From Corynebacterium suicordis DSM 45110 (GTDB taxonomy: Bacteria > Actinomycetota > Actinomycetes > Mycobacteriales > Mycobacteriaceae), in contig NZ_JADKMY010000001.1 in assembly GCF_015351405.1 (NCBI RefSeq), positions 992,001 to 1,056,000 of the forward strand: 64,000 nucleotides of DNA. The letters run 5' to 3'. Both the position numbers and the translations under genes were made by a program. This document shows, one piece after another, positions 53,124 to 62,270 of this stretch. Position 1 is the stretch's first letter. Each line of letters starts with the position of its first letter. The notes beneath the pieces are model-generated. The model saw only the letters and a program-made list of their open reading frames with translations. It was not told the DNA's origin and did not search any database.

Positions 53124-54251
53124 ATGGCTGGCATCATGGCTACACCATTGCAATTGAATTTCACGGCCCCGCGCCGCGGCATGCCGCCCACCCACATGGC
53201 GGACCTCTCACGCGAGAAGCTCCAAGACGCGGTGAAGGAGATCGGCCTGCCAAAATTCCGCGCCGATCAGATCGCCCGGCAGTACTATGGCCGCCTCCAG
53301 GGCGACCCGATGGAGATGACGGACCTGCCGGAAGGCATGCGGGGAAAGGTTCAAGAATCGCTGTTCCCGCAATTGATGTCTCCGATCAGCGAAGCTGAAG
53401 CGGATGACGGGGAAACCCGGAAAACCCTGTGGCGTCTGCACGATGGAACCCTGTTGGAATCCGTGCTGATGCGTTACCCGGGCCGTGCCACGTTGTGTAT
53501 TTCTTCGCAGGCTGGCTGCGGCATGGCCTGCCCATTCTGCGCCACTGGCCAGGGTGGACTGGACCGTAACCTATCTATCGGTGAAATGGTGGAGCAGGTG
53601 CGCACCGCCGCGGTTGCGATGCGCGATGGCGATGTGGCGGGTGAAGAGGGACGCTTGTCCAACATCGTGTTCATGGGCATGGGTGAGCCGCTGGCGAACT
53701 ACAAGCGCGTGGTGGAAACCATCCGCAAGATCACCTCACCGGCACCGGATGGTTTCGGCATCTCCCAGCGCAACGTCACTGTTTCTACCGTGGGCCTGGC
53801 TCCGGCCATCCGCAAGCTGGCGGATGAGGACATGTCCGTGCGCCTGGCCGTATCGCTGCACACTCCGGACGATGAGCTCCGCGATACATTGGTGCCCGTG
53901 AACAACCGCTGGTCAGTCGAGGAAGTGCTGGATGCGGCGCGTTATTACGCTGAGAAGTCCGGCCGTCGAGTCTCCATTGAGTACGCATTGATCCGCGATA
54001 TCAATGACCAGCCGTGGCGCGCGGAACTGCTTGGCAAGAAGCTGCACGGCGCATTGGGTTCCAAGGTGCACGTCAATGTGATTCCGTTGAACCCAACCCC
54101 GGGCAGCAAGTGGGATGCTTCGCCCAAGGAGCGCCAGGATGAGTTTGTCCGTCGCGTGATCGAGCAGGGTGTGCCGTGTACTGTCCGCGATACCAAGGGC
54201 CAGGAAATTGCCGCAGCCTGTGGTCAGTTGGCGGCTGAAGAGCGCGCCTAA
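53124..54251 (+). CDS. rlmN: Dual-specificity 23S rRNA/tRNA m2A methyltransferase RlmN
   Basis: 375 aa radical-SAM enzyme methylating A2503 of 23S rRNA and A37 of some tRNAs. The CxxxCxxC cluster is Cys132, Cys136 and Cys139 ([12 protein letters not shown]). [29 protein letters not shown] and the C-terminal [20 protein letters not shown] with the methyl-carrying Cys are present. ATG 53124 or 53136 may start. Confidence 0.95.
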   Translation: MAGIMATPLQLNFTAPRRGMPPTHMADLSREKLQDAVKEIGLPKFRADQIARQYYGRLQGDPMEMTDLPEGMRGKVQESLFPQLMSPISEAEADDGETRKTLWRLHDGTLLESVLMRYPGRATLCISSQAGCGMACPFCATGQGGLDRNLSIGEMVEQVRTAAVAMRDGDVAGEEGRLSNIVFMGMGEPLANYKRVVETIRKITSPAPDGFGISQRNVTVSTVGLAPAIRKLADEDMSVRLAVSLHTPDDELRDTLVPVNNRWSVEEVLDAARYYAEKSGRRVSIEYALIRDINDQPWRAELLGKKLHGALGSKVHVNVIPLNPTPGSKWDASPKERQDEFVRRVIEQGVPCTVRDTKGQEIAAACGQLAAEERA

Positions 54252-54261
54252 TACGCCGCAA

Positions 54262-54297
54262 AAAAGCCCGCGTCCTTGGGAAGGACGCGGGCTTTTC
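54262..54297. terminator. Bidirectional rho-independent terminator after rlmN
   Basis: A 16-bp perfect stem, AAAAGCCCGCGTCCTT (54262-54277) with AAGGACGCGGGCTTTT (54281-54296), GGG loop, T-run on the right and A-run on the left. It serves rlmN and the convergent DUF2631 gene. Confidence 0.93.
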
Positions 54298-54336
54298 TGA
54301 ACGCTCTAGCTGCTCTGGAAGTGCAGAGTGGGGAAA

Positions 54337-54735
54337 TTATCCCTCGGAAGTCCCATCCATGTTCAGCGCCATGCGCTGCTCGCGGGTGAGGTTGGCGTAC
54401 ACGCCGGTCATGTTGCGCTGCTCAGCGGTCCACAGTGGCTCCACGTGACCCACTGGCTGGTTGCGAGCGGTCAAGGTCTGGCGCTGGGTCAGCTTTGGCT
54501 GGAATGCCAACACCGCGGTGCCGAAGAAAACCAAGATAGCCAGCGCGATGAGGAAGTAGTTTTCCACGTTGCCCTTGTGGTTGCCGAACAGCATGCCCAA
54601 AAGGAAGAGGCCACCGCACACGCCAGCAATAACCATCGAGCGGCGGGAAAGAGCGCTCCAGCCCCAAGCTGCAGAGGGCACATCGTCCGTAGAGACGCCC
54701 TCGTAAACTTCGACCTTCGTAGCGTGGGAAGCCAT
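54337..54735 (-). CDS. DUF2631 membrane protein
   Basis: 132 aa with two transmembrane helices (about 33-51 and 60-80) between a soluble N-terminus and a C-terminal LTRE/AEQR-rich region (VEPLWTAEQRNMTGVYANLTREQRMAL). It matches the DUF2631 family found between rlmN and dxr in actinobacteria. ATG 54735 has TTGGAGG 5 nt ahead; the earlier in-frame ATG 54747 is inside that site. Function unknown. Confidence 0.85.
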   Translation of the reverse strand: MASHATKVEVYEGVSTDDVPSAAWGWSALSRRSMVIAGVCGGLFLLGMLFGNHKGNVENYFLIALAILVFFGTAVLAFQPKLTQRQTLTARNQPVGHVEPLWTAEQRNMTGVYANLTREQRMALNMDGTSEG

Positions 54736-54825
54736 CGGTTCCTCCAATAGTTCGTCAGGAGATTGCGCCGGGGTTCAAAACCGGAGTCAGCCGGCCAGTG
54801 CGCAGTCAGTTGTATCCCTTGTATT

Positions 54826-54854
54826 TTGACATATTCGGCCAGCTTTGTGGGTAT
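54826..54854 (+). promoter_or_regulatory. Candidate dxr promoter
   Basis: Consensus -35 TTGACA (54826-54831), 17-nt spacer, GGGTAT (54849-54854) as -10. It is in the 291-nt divergent interval between the DUF2631 gene and dxr. The interval also has AAGGAGG at 54898-54904, but no gene follows it convincingly. Confidence 0.45.
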
Positions 54855-55026
54855 CGCCACCCAATAGGGGGTTAGGGGCTTCCGCGCCACACATTGTAAG
54901 GAGGCGTGAACCGGCTGCATGTTCGCTCAACAGCGAGTGATCCTGAGTTGAATAGCCATCCGCGCGAGCCCCTATCAGCATGTTCACAGCAGCCCGGTAT
55001 TCCTCAATTTCTAGAGACATGGAAAG

Positions 55027-56214
55027 ATGGTGCTGGTGAAAAAGCGCGTTGTTCTCCTCGGAAGCACAGGGTCAATCGGTACGCAGGCTCTGGAGGTGAT
55101 CGCGGATAATCCCGATCACTTCGAATTGGTAGGTCTTTCTGCCCGCGGCAGCGATCCCCAGTTGATGCTGGAGCAGGCCAGCCAGTTCGGGCTCAAGGCC
55201 AACCAGATTGCTGTGGCCTCCGAGCGCAGCGCGGATGTAATCGACGCCGAACTGGGCGGACGAGTGATCCGCGGCAAGGATTCCGCGCGCCAATTGGTTG
55301 AGGAAGCCGGCGCGCAGCTGCAAGAGGGAGACGTGGTGCTCAACGCTCTCGTGGGTTCCCTCGGACTCAACGCCACCTTGGCCACCTTGAACTCTCCAGC
55401 GAGCCTGGCTTTGGCCAACAAGGAAAGCCTGGTGGCTGGCGGTGAACTGGTGATGCGCGCAGCCCGCCCCGGGCAGATCATCCCCGTGGATTCCGAGCAT
55501 TCCGCGATGGCGCAGTGCATGCGCGCGGGCAAGCGTGAAGAGGTCGCCCGCTTGGTGCTCACGGCATCCGGTGGTCCATTCCGCGGCTGGTCCCGCGAGC
55601 AGCTGGAAGACGTGACTCCCACCCAGGCGGCAGCGCACCCCACCTGGTCCATGGGACAGATGAACACCTTGAACTCCGCCACGATGGTGAACAAGGGCTT
55701 GGAGCTCATCGAGGCATCTCTGCTCTTCGAGATGGATCCGGAGCTCATTGATGTCACGGTGCACCCGCAGTCGATTGTTCACTCCATGGTGACGTTCAAC
55801 GACGGATCAACCATCGCGCAGGCGTCGCCCCCCTCCATGAAACTACCCATCGCCCTGGCGCTCGGCTGGCCTGATCGGGTACCCGGGGCTCAGCCCGCCT
55901 TGGATTTCAGTAAGGCATCCACGTGGGAATTTGAGCCACTGGATAATGAAGTCTTCCCGGCCGTGCAGCTGGCCAGGCAGGCAGTTGCCACCGGGGGCAC
56001 GATGCCCGCCATCTACAACGCCGCAAACGAAGAAGCCGCCGTGGAGTTCCTCAACGGACGGTTGAGTTTCCCGCGCATCGTGGACACCGTGGCCGCTGTG
56101 ATGGAAGATTGCGCTGATCTGGCAGGCAGCCCAAGCTCGGTTGAGGAAGTAGTGGACACAGAACGCGCTGCCCGCGCCCAGGCCCATGAAAGGATGCGCA
56201 CATGGCTTTCATAA
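55027..56214 (+). CDS. dxr: 1-deoxy-D-xylulose-5-phosphate reductoisomerase
   Basis: 395 aa; second step of the MEP isoprenoid pathway. NADPH loop [45 protein letters not shown] and [18 protein letters not shown] are family motifs. ATG 55027 or GTG 55036 could start; GGAAAG gives better spacing to 55036. It overlaps the Rip1 gene by 13 nt. Confidence 0.95.
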   Translation: MVLVKKRVVLLGSTGSIGTQALEVIADNPDHFELVGLSARGSDPQLMLEQASQFGLKANQIAVASERSADVIDAELGGRVIRGKDSARQLVEEAGAQLQEGDVVLNALVGSLGLNATLATLNSPASLALANKESLVAGGELVMRAARPGQIIPVDSEHSAMAQCMRAGKREEVARLVLTASGGPFRGWSREQLEDVTPTQAAAHPTWSMGQMNTLNSATMVNKGLELIEASLLFEMDPELIDVTVHPQSIVHSMVTFNDGSTIAQASPPSMKLPIALALGWPDRVPGAQPALDFSKASTWEFEPLDNEVFPAVQLARQAVATGGTMPAIYNAANEEAAVEFLNGRLSFPRIVDTVAAVMEDCADLAGSPSSVEEVVDTERAARAQAHERMRTWLS

Positions 56215-57437
56215 TCGGAGTGCTGCTCTTCGCGCTGGGAATCGTGGTGTCCATCGCGCTGCATGAGGCGGGTCACATGTACACCGCGCGGATGTTTGGC
56301 ATGCGCGTGCGCAGGTATTTCATCGGTTTTGGCCCCACCATCTGGTCCCGGAAAAAGGGCAACACGGAGTACGGCTTCAAGGCTGTCCCGCTGGGTGGTT
56401 TCTGCGATATCGCGGGCATGACCAAGCTGCATGAGATGACCGAGGAAGAGCGGCCGTACGCGATGTACGATCGCCCCGCCTACCAGCGCATCATCGTGAT
56501 GCTGGGTGGAATCATCGTGAATATCGCCCTGGCACTGGGCATCATTTACGGCATTGCTCTGGCGTGGGGTCTGCCGGAGACGAACAAGCCGTTCACGCCT
56601 TTGGTGGAGCAGACGCAGTGTGTGGCTCCGCAGCAAAATGCAGATGGCACGCTGGCGAAGTGTGAGGGTGCCGGTCCCGCGGCAAGCTCTGGTGTGCGGC
56701 CGGGGGATAAGTTCGTTTCCGTGGATGGCGAGGAAACGCCGACCTTCCCGGATTTCCAGAAGGCCATCACCAAGCTGGGCGATGAGTCCGATGGGCAGCC
56801 CGGGGATACCCTGACCGTGCCCGCCGTGGTGCAGCGCGAGGGACGCGAGGTGCCGCTGGATCTGCAGGTCGCCCTGGTGGAGCGCATCGCGACTTCCGGC
56901 AAGCCCATGACCGTGGGTGCCGTGGGTATTCAGGCCGTCCAGCCCAAGGTGGAGATGGTGCGCTACAACCCGGCCACCGCCGTGGTGGGTTCTGCGGCCT
57001 TTGCCGGAAACATGGTGGAGCAGACTATCCAGGGCGTGGTGCAGCTGCCGCAGCGCTTCCCCGCCGTGGTGGAATCCATCTTCGGTGGTAACCGCGATAC
57101 AGATTCGCCCATGAGCGTGGTGGGTGCCTCCCGCCTGGGTGGCGAAATGGTGGAGCTGGACATGTGGCAGGCCTTCTTCATGACCCTGGCCAGCCTGAAC
57201 CTGTTCCTCGCGGCCTTCAACCTGGTACCGCTGCCGCCACTGGATGGCGGACACATCATCGTGATCGTCTACGAGAAGATCCGTGATTTTTTCCGACGCC
57301 TCCGCGGCCTCCAACCGGGAGGGCCTGCCGACTACACCAAGCTCATGCCCTTGACCTACGCGGCCACGCTGATCTTGATGGTCTTTGGATTCACGGTGAT
57401 CGTGGCGGATATCGTTAATCCGGTCCAGGTGTTCTAA
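56202..57437 (+). CDS. rip1: Site-2 zinc metalloprotease (RseP/Rip1 type)
   Basis: 411-aa M50 intramembrane protease. HEAGH (residues 21-25) in the first helix, a PDZ domain with [25 protein letters not shown], and the third-ligand motif [12 protein letters not shown] near the C-terminus. Four membrane segments. The mycobacterial homologue Rip1 cleaves anti-sigma factors and affects envelope composition. Coupled to dxr by overlap. A dispersed-motif copy at 57294 encodes part of FFRRLRGL. Confidence 0.92.
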   Translation: MAFIIGVLLFALGIVVSIALHEAGHMYTARMFGMRVRRYFIGFGPTIWSRKKGNTEYGFKAVPLGGFCDIAGMTKLHEMTEEERPYAMYDRPAYQRIIVMLGGIIVNIALALGIIYGIALAWGLPETNKPFTPLVEQTQCVAPQQNADGTLAKCEGAGPAASSGVRPGDKFVSVDGEETPTFPDFQKAITKLGDESDGQPGDTLTVPAVVQREGREVPLDLQVALVERIATSGKPMTVGAVGIQAVQPKVEMVRYNPATAVVGSAAFAGNMVEQTIQGVVQLPQRFPAVVESIFGGNRDTDSPMSVVGASRLGGEMVELDMWQAFFMTLASLNLFLAAFNLVPLPPLDGGHIIVIVYEKIRDFFRRLRGLQPGGPADYTKLMPLTYAATLILMVFGFTVIVADIVNPVQVF

Positions 57438-57528
57438 CGCTGCTTCGGGCTTGACCCCCAGCAAAACTGCAACGGGCGAGACCTGACGCGCGGGGCTGTC
57501 CTGGTTCCGAGTAGAGTGGGCGCTGCAA

Positions 57529-57571
57529 GCACCTCAGGTGCACAAACACATCGCTCAACTGCAGTAGCGAT
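57529..57571 (+). promoter_or_regulatory. Inverted repeats in ispG leader
   Basis: A 13-bp palindrome GCACCT-C-AGGTGC (57529-57541), then ATCGCT/AGCGAT (57550-57555, 57566-57571) around a 10-nt loop. Both lie in the 189-nt rip1-ispG interval, downstream of a possible -10 TAGAGT (57512-57517). Could be an operator or an RNA hairpin; no riboswitch class is recognised. Confidence 0.35.
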
Positions 57572-57626
57572 GGCTGTGGCGCAGATGTTCGTCGCAGATA
57601 GATGTTGATTTAGGTCAGGAGTTTTC

Positions 57627-58787
57627 ATGTCCGGTATTTCATTGGGAATCCCCGACGGCCCACCGCCCACCCTCGCGCCCCGTCGCAAGACCCGCCAGCT
57701 GATGGTCGGTGGAGTGGGCGTGGGCAGTGATCACCAGATTTCCGTGCAGTCCATGACCACCACCAAGACTCACGATGTCAACGCGACGCTCCAGCAGATC
57801 GCCCAGCTCACTGCCTCTGGCTGTGACATCGTGCGCGTGGCCTGCCCCAAGACCGTGGATGCTGAGGCGCTGCCCATCATCGCCAAGAAGTCACCCATTC
57901 CCGTGATCGCGGATATCCATTTCCAGCCGAAGTACATCTTCTCGGCTATCGACGCCGGCTGTGCCGCCGTCCGTGTGAATCCCGGAAACATCAAGGAATT
58001 CGATGGCCGCGTGAAGGAAGTGGCGAAGGCTGCGGGCGATGCCGGCATCCCCATCCGCATCGGCGTGAACGCCGGTTCCCTCGATAGCCGAATCATGGCG
58101 AAGTACGGCAAGGCCACGCCTGAAGCCTTGGTGGAATCCGCGCTGTGGGAAGCCTCGCTGTTCGAGGAGCACGGCTACGGCGATATCGCTATATCTGTGA
58201 AGCACAATGACCCGGTGATCATGGTGGAGGCGTACCGTCAGCTGGCCGCGCAATCCGATTACCCACTGCACTTGGGAGTCACTGAGGCAGGACCTGCATT
58301 CCAGGGCACCATCAAGTCATCCGTGGCTTTCGGCGCACTGCTGGCAGAGGGCATTGGCGATACCATCCGCGTGTCCCTGTCTGCGGATCCCGTGGAAGAG
58401 ATCAAGGTGGGAGATCAGATTCTGCAGTCGCTGAACCTGCGCCCACGCAAGCTGGAGATCGTGTCCTGCCCATCCTGTGGTCGCGCTCAAGTGGACGTGT
58501 ACACGCTGGCTGAAGAGGTCACCGCTGGTCTGGAAGGCATGGAGTTCCCACTGCGCGTGGCTGTCATGGGCTGTGTGGTTAACGGCCCGGGCGAGGCTCG
58601 CGATGCGGACATCGGCGTGGCATCCGGCAACGGCAAGGGCCAGATCTTTGTGAAGGGTGAGGTCATCAAGACCGTGCCCGAGGATCAGATCGTGGAAACC
58701 CTCATCGAAGAGGCAATGCGCATTGCTGAAGAGCAGGGCTTGGAAGCCATCGAAGGCGCGCAGGCGGACGTGCGCGTCACCCGCTAG
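57627..58787 (+). CDS. ispG: (E)-4-hydroxy-3-methylbut-2-enyl-diphosphate synthase
   Basis: 386 aa; Fe-S enzyme of the MEP pathway. [37 protein letters not shown] and [11 protein letters not shown] form the TIM barrel; [12 protein letters not shown] and [10 protein letters not shown] carry the [4Fe-4S] cysteines. ATG 57627 with AGGAG 6 nt ahead. dxr and ispG being 1.4 kb apart matches actinobacterial order. Confidence 0.96.
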   Translation: MSGISLGIPDGPPPTLAPRRKTRQLMVGGVGVGSDHQISVQSMTTTKTHDVNATLQQIAQLTASGCDIVRVACPKTVDAEALPIIAKKSPIPVIADIHFQPKYIFSAIDAGCAAVRVNPGNIKEFDGRVKEVAKAAGDAGIPIRIGVNAGSLDSRIMAKYGKATPEALVESALWEASLFEEHGYGDIAISVKHNDPVIMVEAYRQLAAQSDYPLHLGVTEAGPAFQGTIKSSVAFGALLAEGIGDTIRVSLSADPVEEIKVGDQILQSLNLRPRKLEIVSCPSCGRAQVDVYTLAEEVTAGLEGMEFPLRVAVMGCVVNGPGEARDADIGVASGNGKGQIFVKGEVIKTVPEDQIVETLIEEAMRIAEEQGLEAIEGAQADVRVTR

Positions 58788-58814
58788 CTGGGCTTGATAG
58801 CCCAGGTCGCTAGC
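58783..58814. terminator. Hairpin spanning convergent ispG and hrtA stops
   Basis: CTGGGC-TTGATA-GCCCAG (58788-58805) is flanked by GCTAGC copies (58783-58788, 58809-58814), each holding one of the two stop codons, so the stem can extend. No T-tract. A compact shared 3'-end structure. Confidence 0.45.
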
Positions 58815-59508
58815 TGACCCGCTGTTCAGCTAGCTCATCAACCAGCTCGCCATCCACCATGGTGAGCACCCGGTTGAGTCCACTGAGCTGGGGGGCATCG
58901 TGAGAGACATAGAGCACGGGGATCTGCGATTCCCGAGCCATGTCCACGATCAGCTTGGTCACCGCATCGGCTGCCTGAGTATCCAGGGCAGCAGTGGGCT
59001 CATCAACCAGCAGCAGATCAGGCTGGTTCATCAGCGCCCGGGCCACATTAACTCGGGCTTGCTGACCACCGGAAAGATCGCTCACCGAGGCGTCGAGCCT
59101 ATCTGCCAGACCCACCCGAGCCAGCAAATCGCTGGCTCTTTTTTGATCCCGCTTCCACTCGCTGGAGCCGAGCCCCCACGTGCGATCCAACCGGGTCATG
59201 GCCAGCAGCTGCTCCTGGGCCGAGAGGGAGGGCAACAGGTTCGGTTGTTGGAACACGATGCCCACGTGCTCGCGGCGAACCTTGGGCCCGCCGTGGACCA
59301 GATCAATCGTGCCGTTGAGCACTGCGGTTCCCTCGGTGGGTTCTTGCAGGCCAGCGGCTATCGCCAGCAGGGTGGACTTGCCGGAGCCGGATGGGCCGGT
59401 TAGACCCACGACCTCTCCAGGTTCGATGCGCATGGAGACATCGTTAATGATTCGGCGGGCGGACTTTCCGTCTTGTACGTCCAGGACGATGTGGTTCATT
59501 TCCAGCAT
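58810..59508 (-). CDS. hrtA: Haem exporter ATP-binding protein HrtA
   Basis: 232-aa LolD/MacB-class ABC ATPase: GLTGPSGSGKSTLLAIAAGL, Q-loop VFQQPNLLP, signature LSGGQQARVNVARAL and LLLVDEPTAALD. ATG 59508 has AAGGA 8 nt upstream. The setting (hrtB upstream, divergent chrSA, ispG on one side and a lipoprotein PBP on the other) is that of the corynebacterial hrtBA locus, which exports excess haem; assignment rests on this synteny plus family. Confidence 0.87.
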   Translation of the reverse strand: MLEMNHIVLDVQDGKSARRIINDVSMRIEPGEVVGLTGPSGSGKSTLLAIAAGLQEPTEGTAVLNGTIDLVHGGPKVRREHVGIVFQQPNLLPSLSAQEQLLAMTRLDRTWGLGSSEWKRDQKRASDLLARVGLADRLDASVSDLSGGQQARVNVARALMNQPDLLLVDEPTAALDTQAADAVTKLIVDMARESQIPVLYVSHDAPQLSGLNRVLTMVDGELVDELAEQRVS

Positions 59509-59566
59509 GAGAGTTTCCTTCTGGTGGGAGGGTGTGTGGTTGTGCGGGGAAGTTGAGCGCTGAGAG

Positions 59567-60424
59567 CTAAGCGTTCAGTGCAGTGCGCGGATTGATCTTC
59601 AGCACCGGGCGGATGGACAGGGCTGCGCCGAGTAGGCCAGCGGCCAGGAGGATGAGCACGGGGATGCCCACGGTGCACAGGGACACCACCATGGGGATGC
59701 CTGAAATGAACGTTCCTGCCAGCACGGTGATTGCCGCGCCGAAGGTGATGCCGATGGCGAGCACCACCAGCGCCTGGCCCACCGCATCCGTGATGATTAC
59801 CGAGCGGGAAGCGCCCAGAGCCGCGCTGATGGCCACGCCACGCAGGCGCTGCACTGTCCACACCGCGAAGAAGGCGCCGAGTACCAGTGCGGAGATCACG
59901 TAGAGCAGGTTGATCATCAACCCCAGCGACTGCTGCTCACCTTTGTACGAGGCGGAGGTGTTGAGGGCGTCTTGTCCTTCGAGAGCTCCGTCCACTCCGG
60001 CATCGGCGGGCACGACGCCCACGGTGGCCGCGCCCGGTATGTCAGCTACTTCCTGCGGGGTGCCCCAGACCACCGGTTGATGTTCGAGGTACAGGTCCGC
60101 GGGCTGCTGACCATCCGTGCGGGAGATGTGCATCGCATCCGGGGTGCGGGCCAGGTGAACCAACTCTCCACCGGCCGCATTCACATCTGCTTCTTGCTGG
60201 CTGGAGAGCTGTGAGCTGGAGAGGTTATCCCCGGCCACCACCAGCGCCTTGCCTCCCGAGAGTTCGTTTTGCAGAGCGGAGACGGATTGGTGCTGCAACC
60301 CAGCCGCCAGTGAGCTGAGGAAGGTAACCATCAGGGTGATCATGAGGACGGTGACGATGATGAGCGCTGTGCGGGCCTTGGCGCGGCGCAATTCCGCGAG
60401 CCCCTGAAACATAAATCCATTCAT
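59567..60424 (-). CDS. hrtB: Haem exporter permease HrtB (FtsX family)
   Basis: 285 aa. One helix near the N-terminus (about 20-43), a large external domain (about 45-165), then three helices around residues 170, 215 and 255: the four-helix FtsX plan. The segment VTFLSSLAAGLQHQSVSALQ resembles the start of known HrtB proteins. It is shorter than the roughly 340-aa HrtB I recall, mostly in the external domain. It lies 58 nt upstream of hrtA in one operon. Confidence 0.83.
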   Translation of the reverse strand: MNGFMFQGLAELRRAKARTALIIVTVLMITLMVTFLSSLAAGLQHQSVSALQNELSGGKALVVAGDNLSSSQLSSQQEADVNAAGGELVHLARTPDAMHISRTDGQQPADLYLEHQPVVWGTPQEVADIPGAATVGVVPADAGVDGALEGQDALNTSASYKGEQQSLGLMINLLYVISALVLGAFFAVWTVQRLRGVAISAALGASRSVIITDAVGQALVVLAIGITFGAAITVLAGTFISGIPMVVSLCTVGIPVLILLAAGLLGAALSIRPVLKINPRTALNA

Positions 60425-60484
60425 AGTTATTCATTGTGCGGCGGGGAAGGTTTGTGCACATCAGGCACTAGATCGGTGTTTTGT

Positions 60485-60500
60485 TCATACTTTTGTATGA
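60485..60500. promoter_or_regulatory. Inverted repeat between hrtB and chrS
   Basis: TCATAC-TTTT-GTATGA, perfect 6-bp arms, in the 114-nt divergent interval. It is 39 nt from the chosen chrS start and 61 nt from hrtB. The position suits an operator for the haem-responsive regulator ChrA on both promoters; this is inference. A possible chrS -10 (TAGGGT, 60523-60528) would give a very short leader. Confidence 0.5.
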
Positions 60501-60538
60501 GGTCGCAGTCCGGGGCGGAGGATAGGGTGGATTCCACT

Positions 60539-61630
60539 ATGGTGAACAAACTCGACCAAGCGTGGCGCTTCCTGGGTCACGGCTTGCACGTGCTGGCGTT
60601 TGTGCTGCTGCTGGTCACCCTGGCCAATGACGGGATGAGCTGGAACCTGGCGGCCTTCGCATTCGTCTATGCGCTGGGCATGTGGATGCGCCCCACGTGG
60701 CTGTGGCTGCTGCTGTTGGTCGGCACTTGGACTCTGCTGCTGATGGTCGCGCCGACCGCAGCCTTCCTGGCTTTCCCGCTGTTCTTCCTGCTGATCGGCA
60801 TGCTGCCCATGGCCCGTGCGGTACCAGCGGTAGCGGTGGTGACCGCAGTGGCCGTGTATGCGCTCGGCAGGTTCAACGGATGGACCATTGGCGGGGTGAT
60901 CGGGCCCGTGACCGGAGCCATGGTGGCCATCGCACTGGGCGTGGGTTTCCGCATGTTGCGCCGCGAAACTGCCACGGCCGAACGCATGCGCCTGGCAGGG
61001 GAGATCCATGACACGGTGGCCCAGGGTCTCAGCTCCATCCACATGCTCCTGCATTCCGTGGAAGGCCGGCTCAAGCGCTTGGAAATCCCCGCGGTTGAGC
61101 GCGAGATCCTCCTGGAGCAGATCAGCCTGGCCCGCGAAACGGCCGAAAGCAATCTGGAGGAGACCCGACGCATTATCGCGGAGCTCCAACCCGGTGAATT
61201 AGTGGACGCGGATCTACCAACGGCTCTGGGCGCGGTGGTGTCCACCACGCCAATGGGTGAGGCCATTCAGCTGGAAGTAGACGGCCAGCCGCATCTGATC
61301 GGGGAGAGCGCGCAGAAAGACGTGCTGCGAATCGTGCAGTCCCTGGTGTCCAACGTGGTGAAACACTCCCAGGCCACCGCCGCGCGAGTGACACTGACTT
61401 ATCAGCCAGATGCGATCTCTGTTGATGTGGTGGACAACGGGCGGGGGATGGACGTGCAGCACACGCAGTGGTCCAGCGTGGGGATGGACGGGGTACGGCG
61501 TCGGGTGAAAAAACTTGGCGGTAGCCTAGCAATCGAAAGCGAACCGGGCGAAGGATGCGGGGTGTCCGTGCACATCCCCACCCACGGCGCGGGCGCCCAA
61601 GACAAGGGGAATTTACTATGGTCAGAGTAG
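60539..61630 (+). CDS. chrS: Haem-responsive sensor histidine kinase ChrS
   Basis: 363 aa from ATG 60539. About six membrane segments in residues 10-137 with little external loop, then HisKA_3 dimerisation with phospho-acceptor His157 (LAGEIHDTVAQGLSSIH) and a HATPase domain (VSNVVKHSQ, VVDNGRGMD, GEGCGVSVHIP). An intramembrane-sensing NarL-type kinase. An earlier in-frame ATG (60497) overlaps the inverted repeat. Its 3' end overlaps chrA by 13 nt. Named from synteny and the close resemblance of ChrA. Confidence 0.86.
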   Translation: MVNKLDQAWRFLGHGLHVLAFVLLLVTLANDGMSWNLAAFAFVYALGMWMRPTWLWLLLLVGTWTLLLMVAPTAAFLAFPLFFLLIGMLPMARAVPAVAVVTAVAVYALGRFNGWTIGGVIGPVTGAMVAIALGVGFRMLRRETATAERMRLAGEIHDTVAQGLSSIHMLLHSVEGRLKRLEIPAVEREILLEQISLARETAESNLEETRRIIAELQPGELVDADLPTALGAVVSTTPMGEAIQLEVDGQPHLIGESAQKDVLRIVQSLVSNVVKHSQATAARVTLTYQPDAISVDVVDNGRGMDVQHTQWSSVGMDGVRRRVKKLGGSLAIESEPGEGCGVSVHIPTHGAGAQDKGNLLWSE

Positions 61631-62247
61631 TTATCGCGGATGACCACCCCGTGGTGCGCGCGGGCCTGGAGGCGATGCTTGCCACCACGGATATTAAAGT
61701 GGTGGCCAGCGTGGGACAGGCCGGAGAGGCCGTGGATTTTTGCCTGGCCAACCCGGTAGATGTGGTGCTCATGGATCTGCGCTTCGGGGAATCGCCAAAC
61801 GACACTCAGGGCGATGGCGTGGGTGCCACCAAGGCTCTGCGGGCTTTGCCGAACCCTCCGCAGGTGTTGATCGTGACCAATTACTCCACCGACAGCGATG
61901 TGCTGGGGGCGATTTCCGCGGGCGCCGTGGGTTATTTGCTCAAGGATTGCGGCCCGGAATTGCTGGCGCAGGGGATAAAGCAGGCCGCGCGCGGGGAATC
62001 CGTGATGAGCGGGCAAGTGATGGGGAAGGTGATGGGCAGGCTCTCCAACCCCTTTGAAAAACTCACCGCGCGAGAGCTCGACGTGCTGCGCCTAGCCGGT
62101 GAAGGCAGCTCAAACAAAGTGATAGCCAGGCAACTAGTTCTCACCGAAGCCACAGTGAAATCCCATTTGGCACACGTTTTCTCCAAACTGGGTGTGAAAA
62201 ATCGCACGGCTGCAGTGGCTGTGGCGCGGGAGCGCGGAATCCTCTAA
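61618..62247 (+). CDS. chrA: Haem-responsive response regulator ChrA
   Basis: 209 aa NarL/FixJ-type regulator. Receiver with Asp8/Asp9 and phospho-site Asp53 in VVLMDLRFGE; VLIVTNYSTDSDVLGAISAGAVGYLLKD resembles corynebacterial ChrA/HrrA closely. The LuxR-type helix-turn-helix is at about 145-205 (KLTARELDVLRLAGEGSSNK, TEATVKSHLAHVFSKLGV). ATG 61618 has AAGGGGA 7 nt ahead. In C. glutamicum and C. diphtheriae ChrA activates hrtBA when haem is in excess. Confidence 0.88.
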   Translation: MVRVVIADDHPVVRAGLEAMLATTDIKVVASVGQAGEAVDFCLANPVDVVLMDLRFGESPNDTQGDGVGATKALRALPNPPQVLIVTNYSTDSDVLGAISAGAVGYLLKDCGPELLAQGIKQAARGESVMSGQVMGKVMGRLSNPFEKLTARELDVLRLAGEGSSNKVIARQLVLTEATVKSHLAHVFSKLGVKNRTAAVAVARERGIL

Positions 62248-62270
62248 ATCACTGACTAAGGTGAGCACCT

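Noticed and set aside
54906-55109. Small gene after AAGGAGG at 54898 in the dxr upstream region
   Set aside because: Its GTG is only one nt from the purine run, it overlaps dxr, and its product has no recognisable features.
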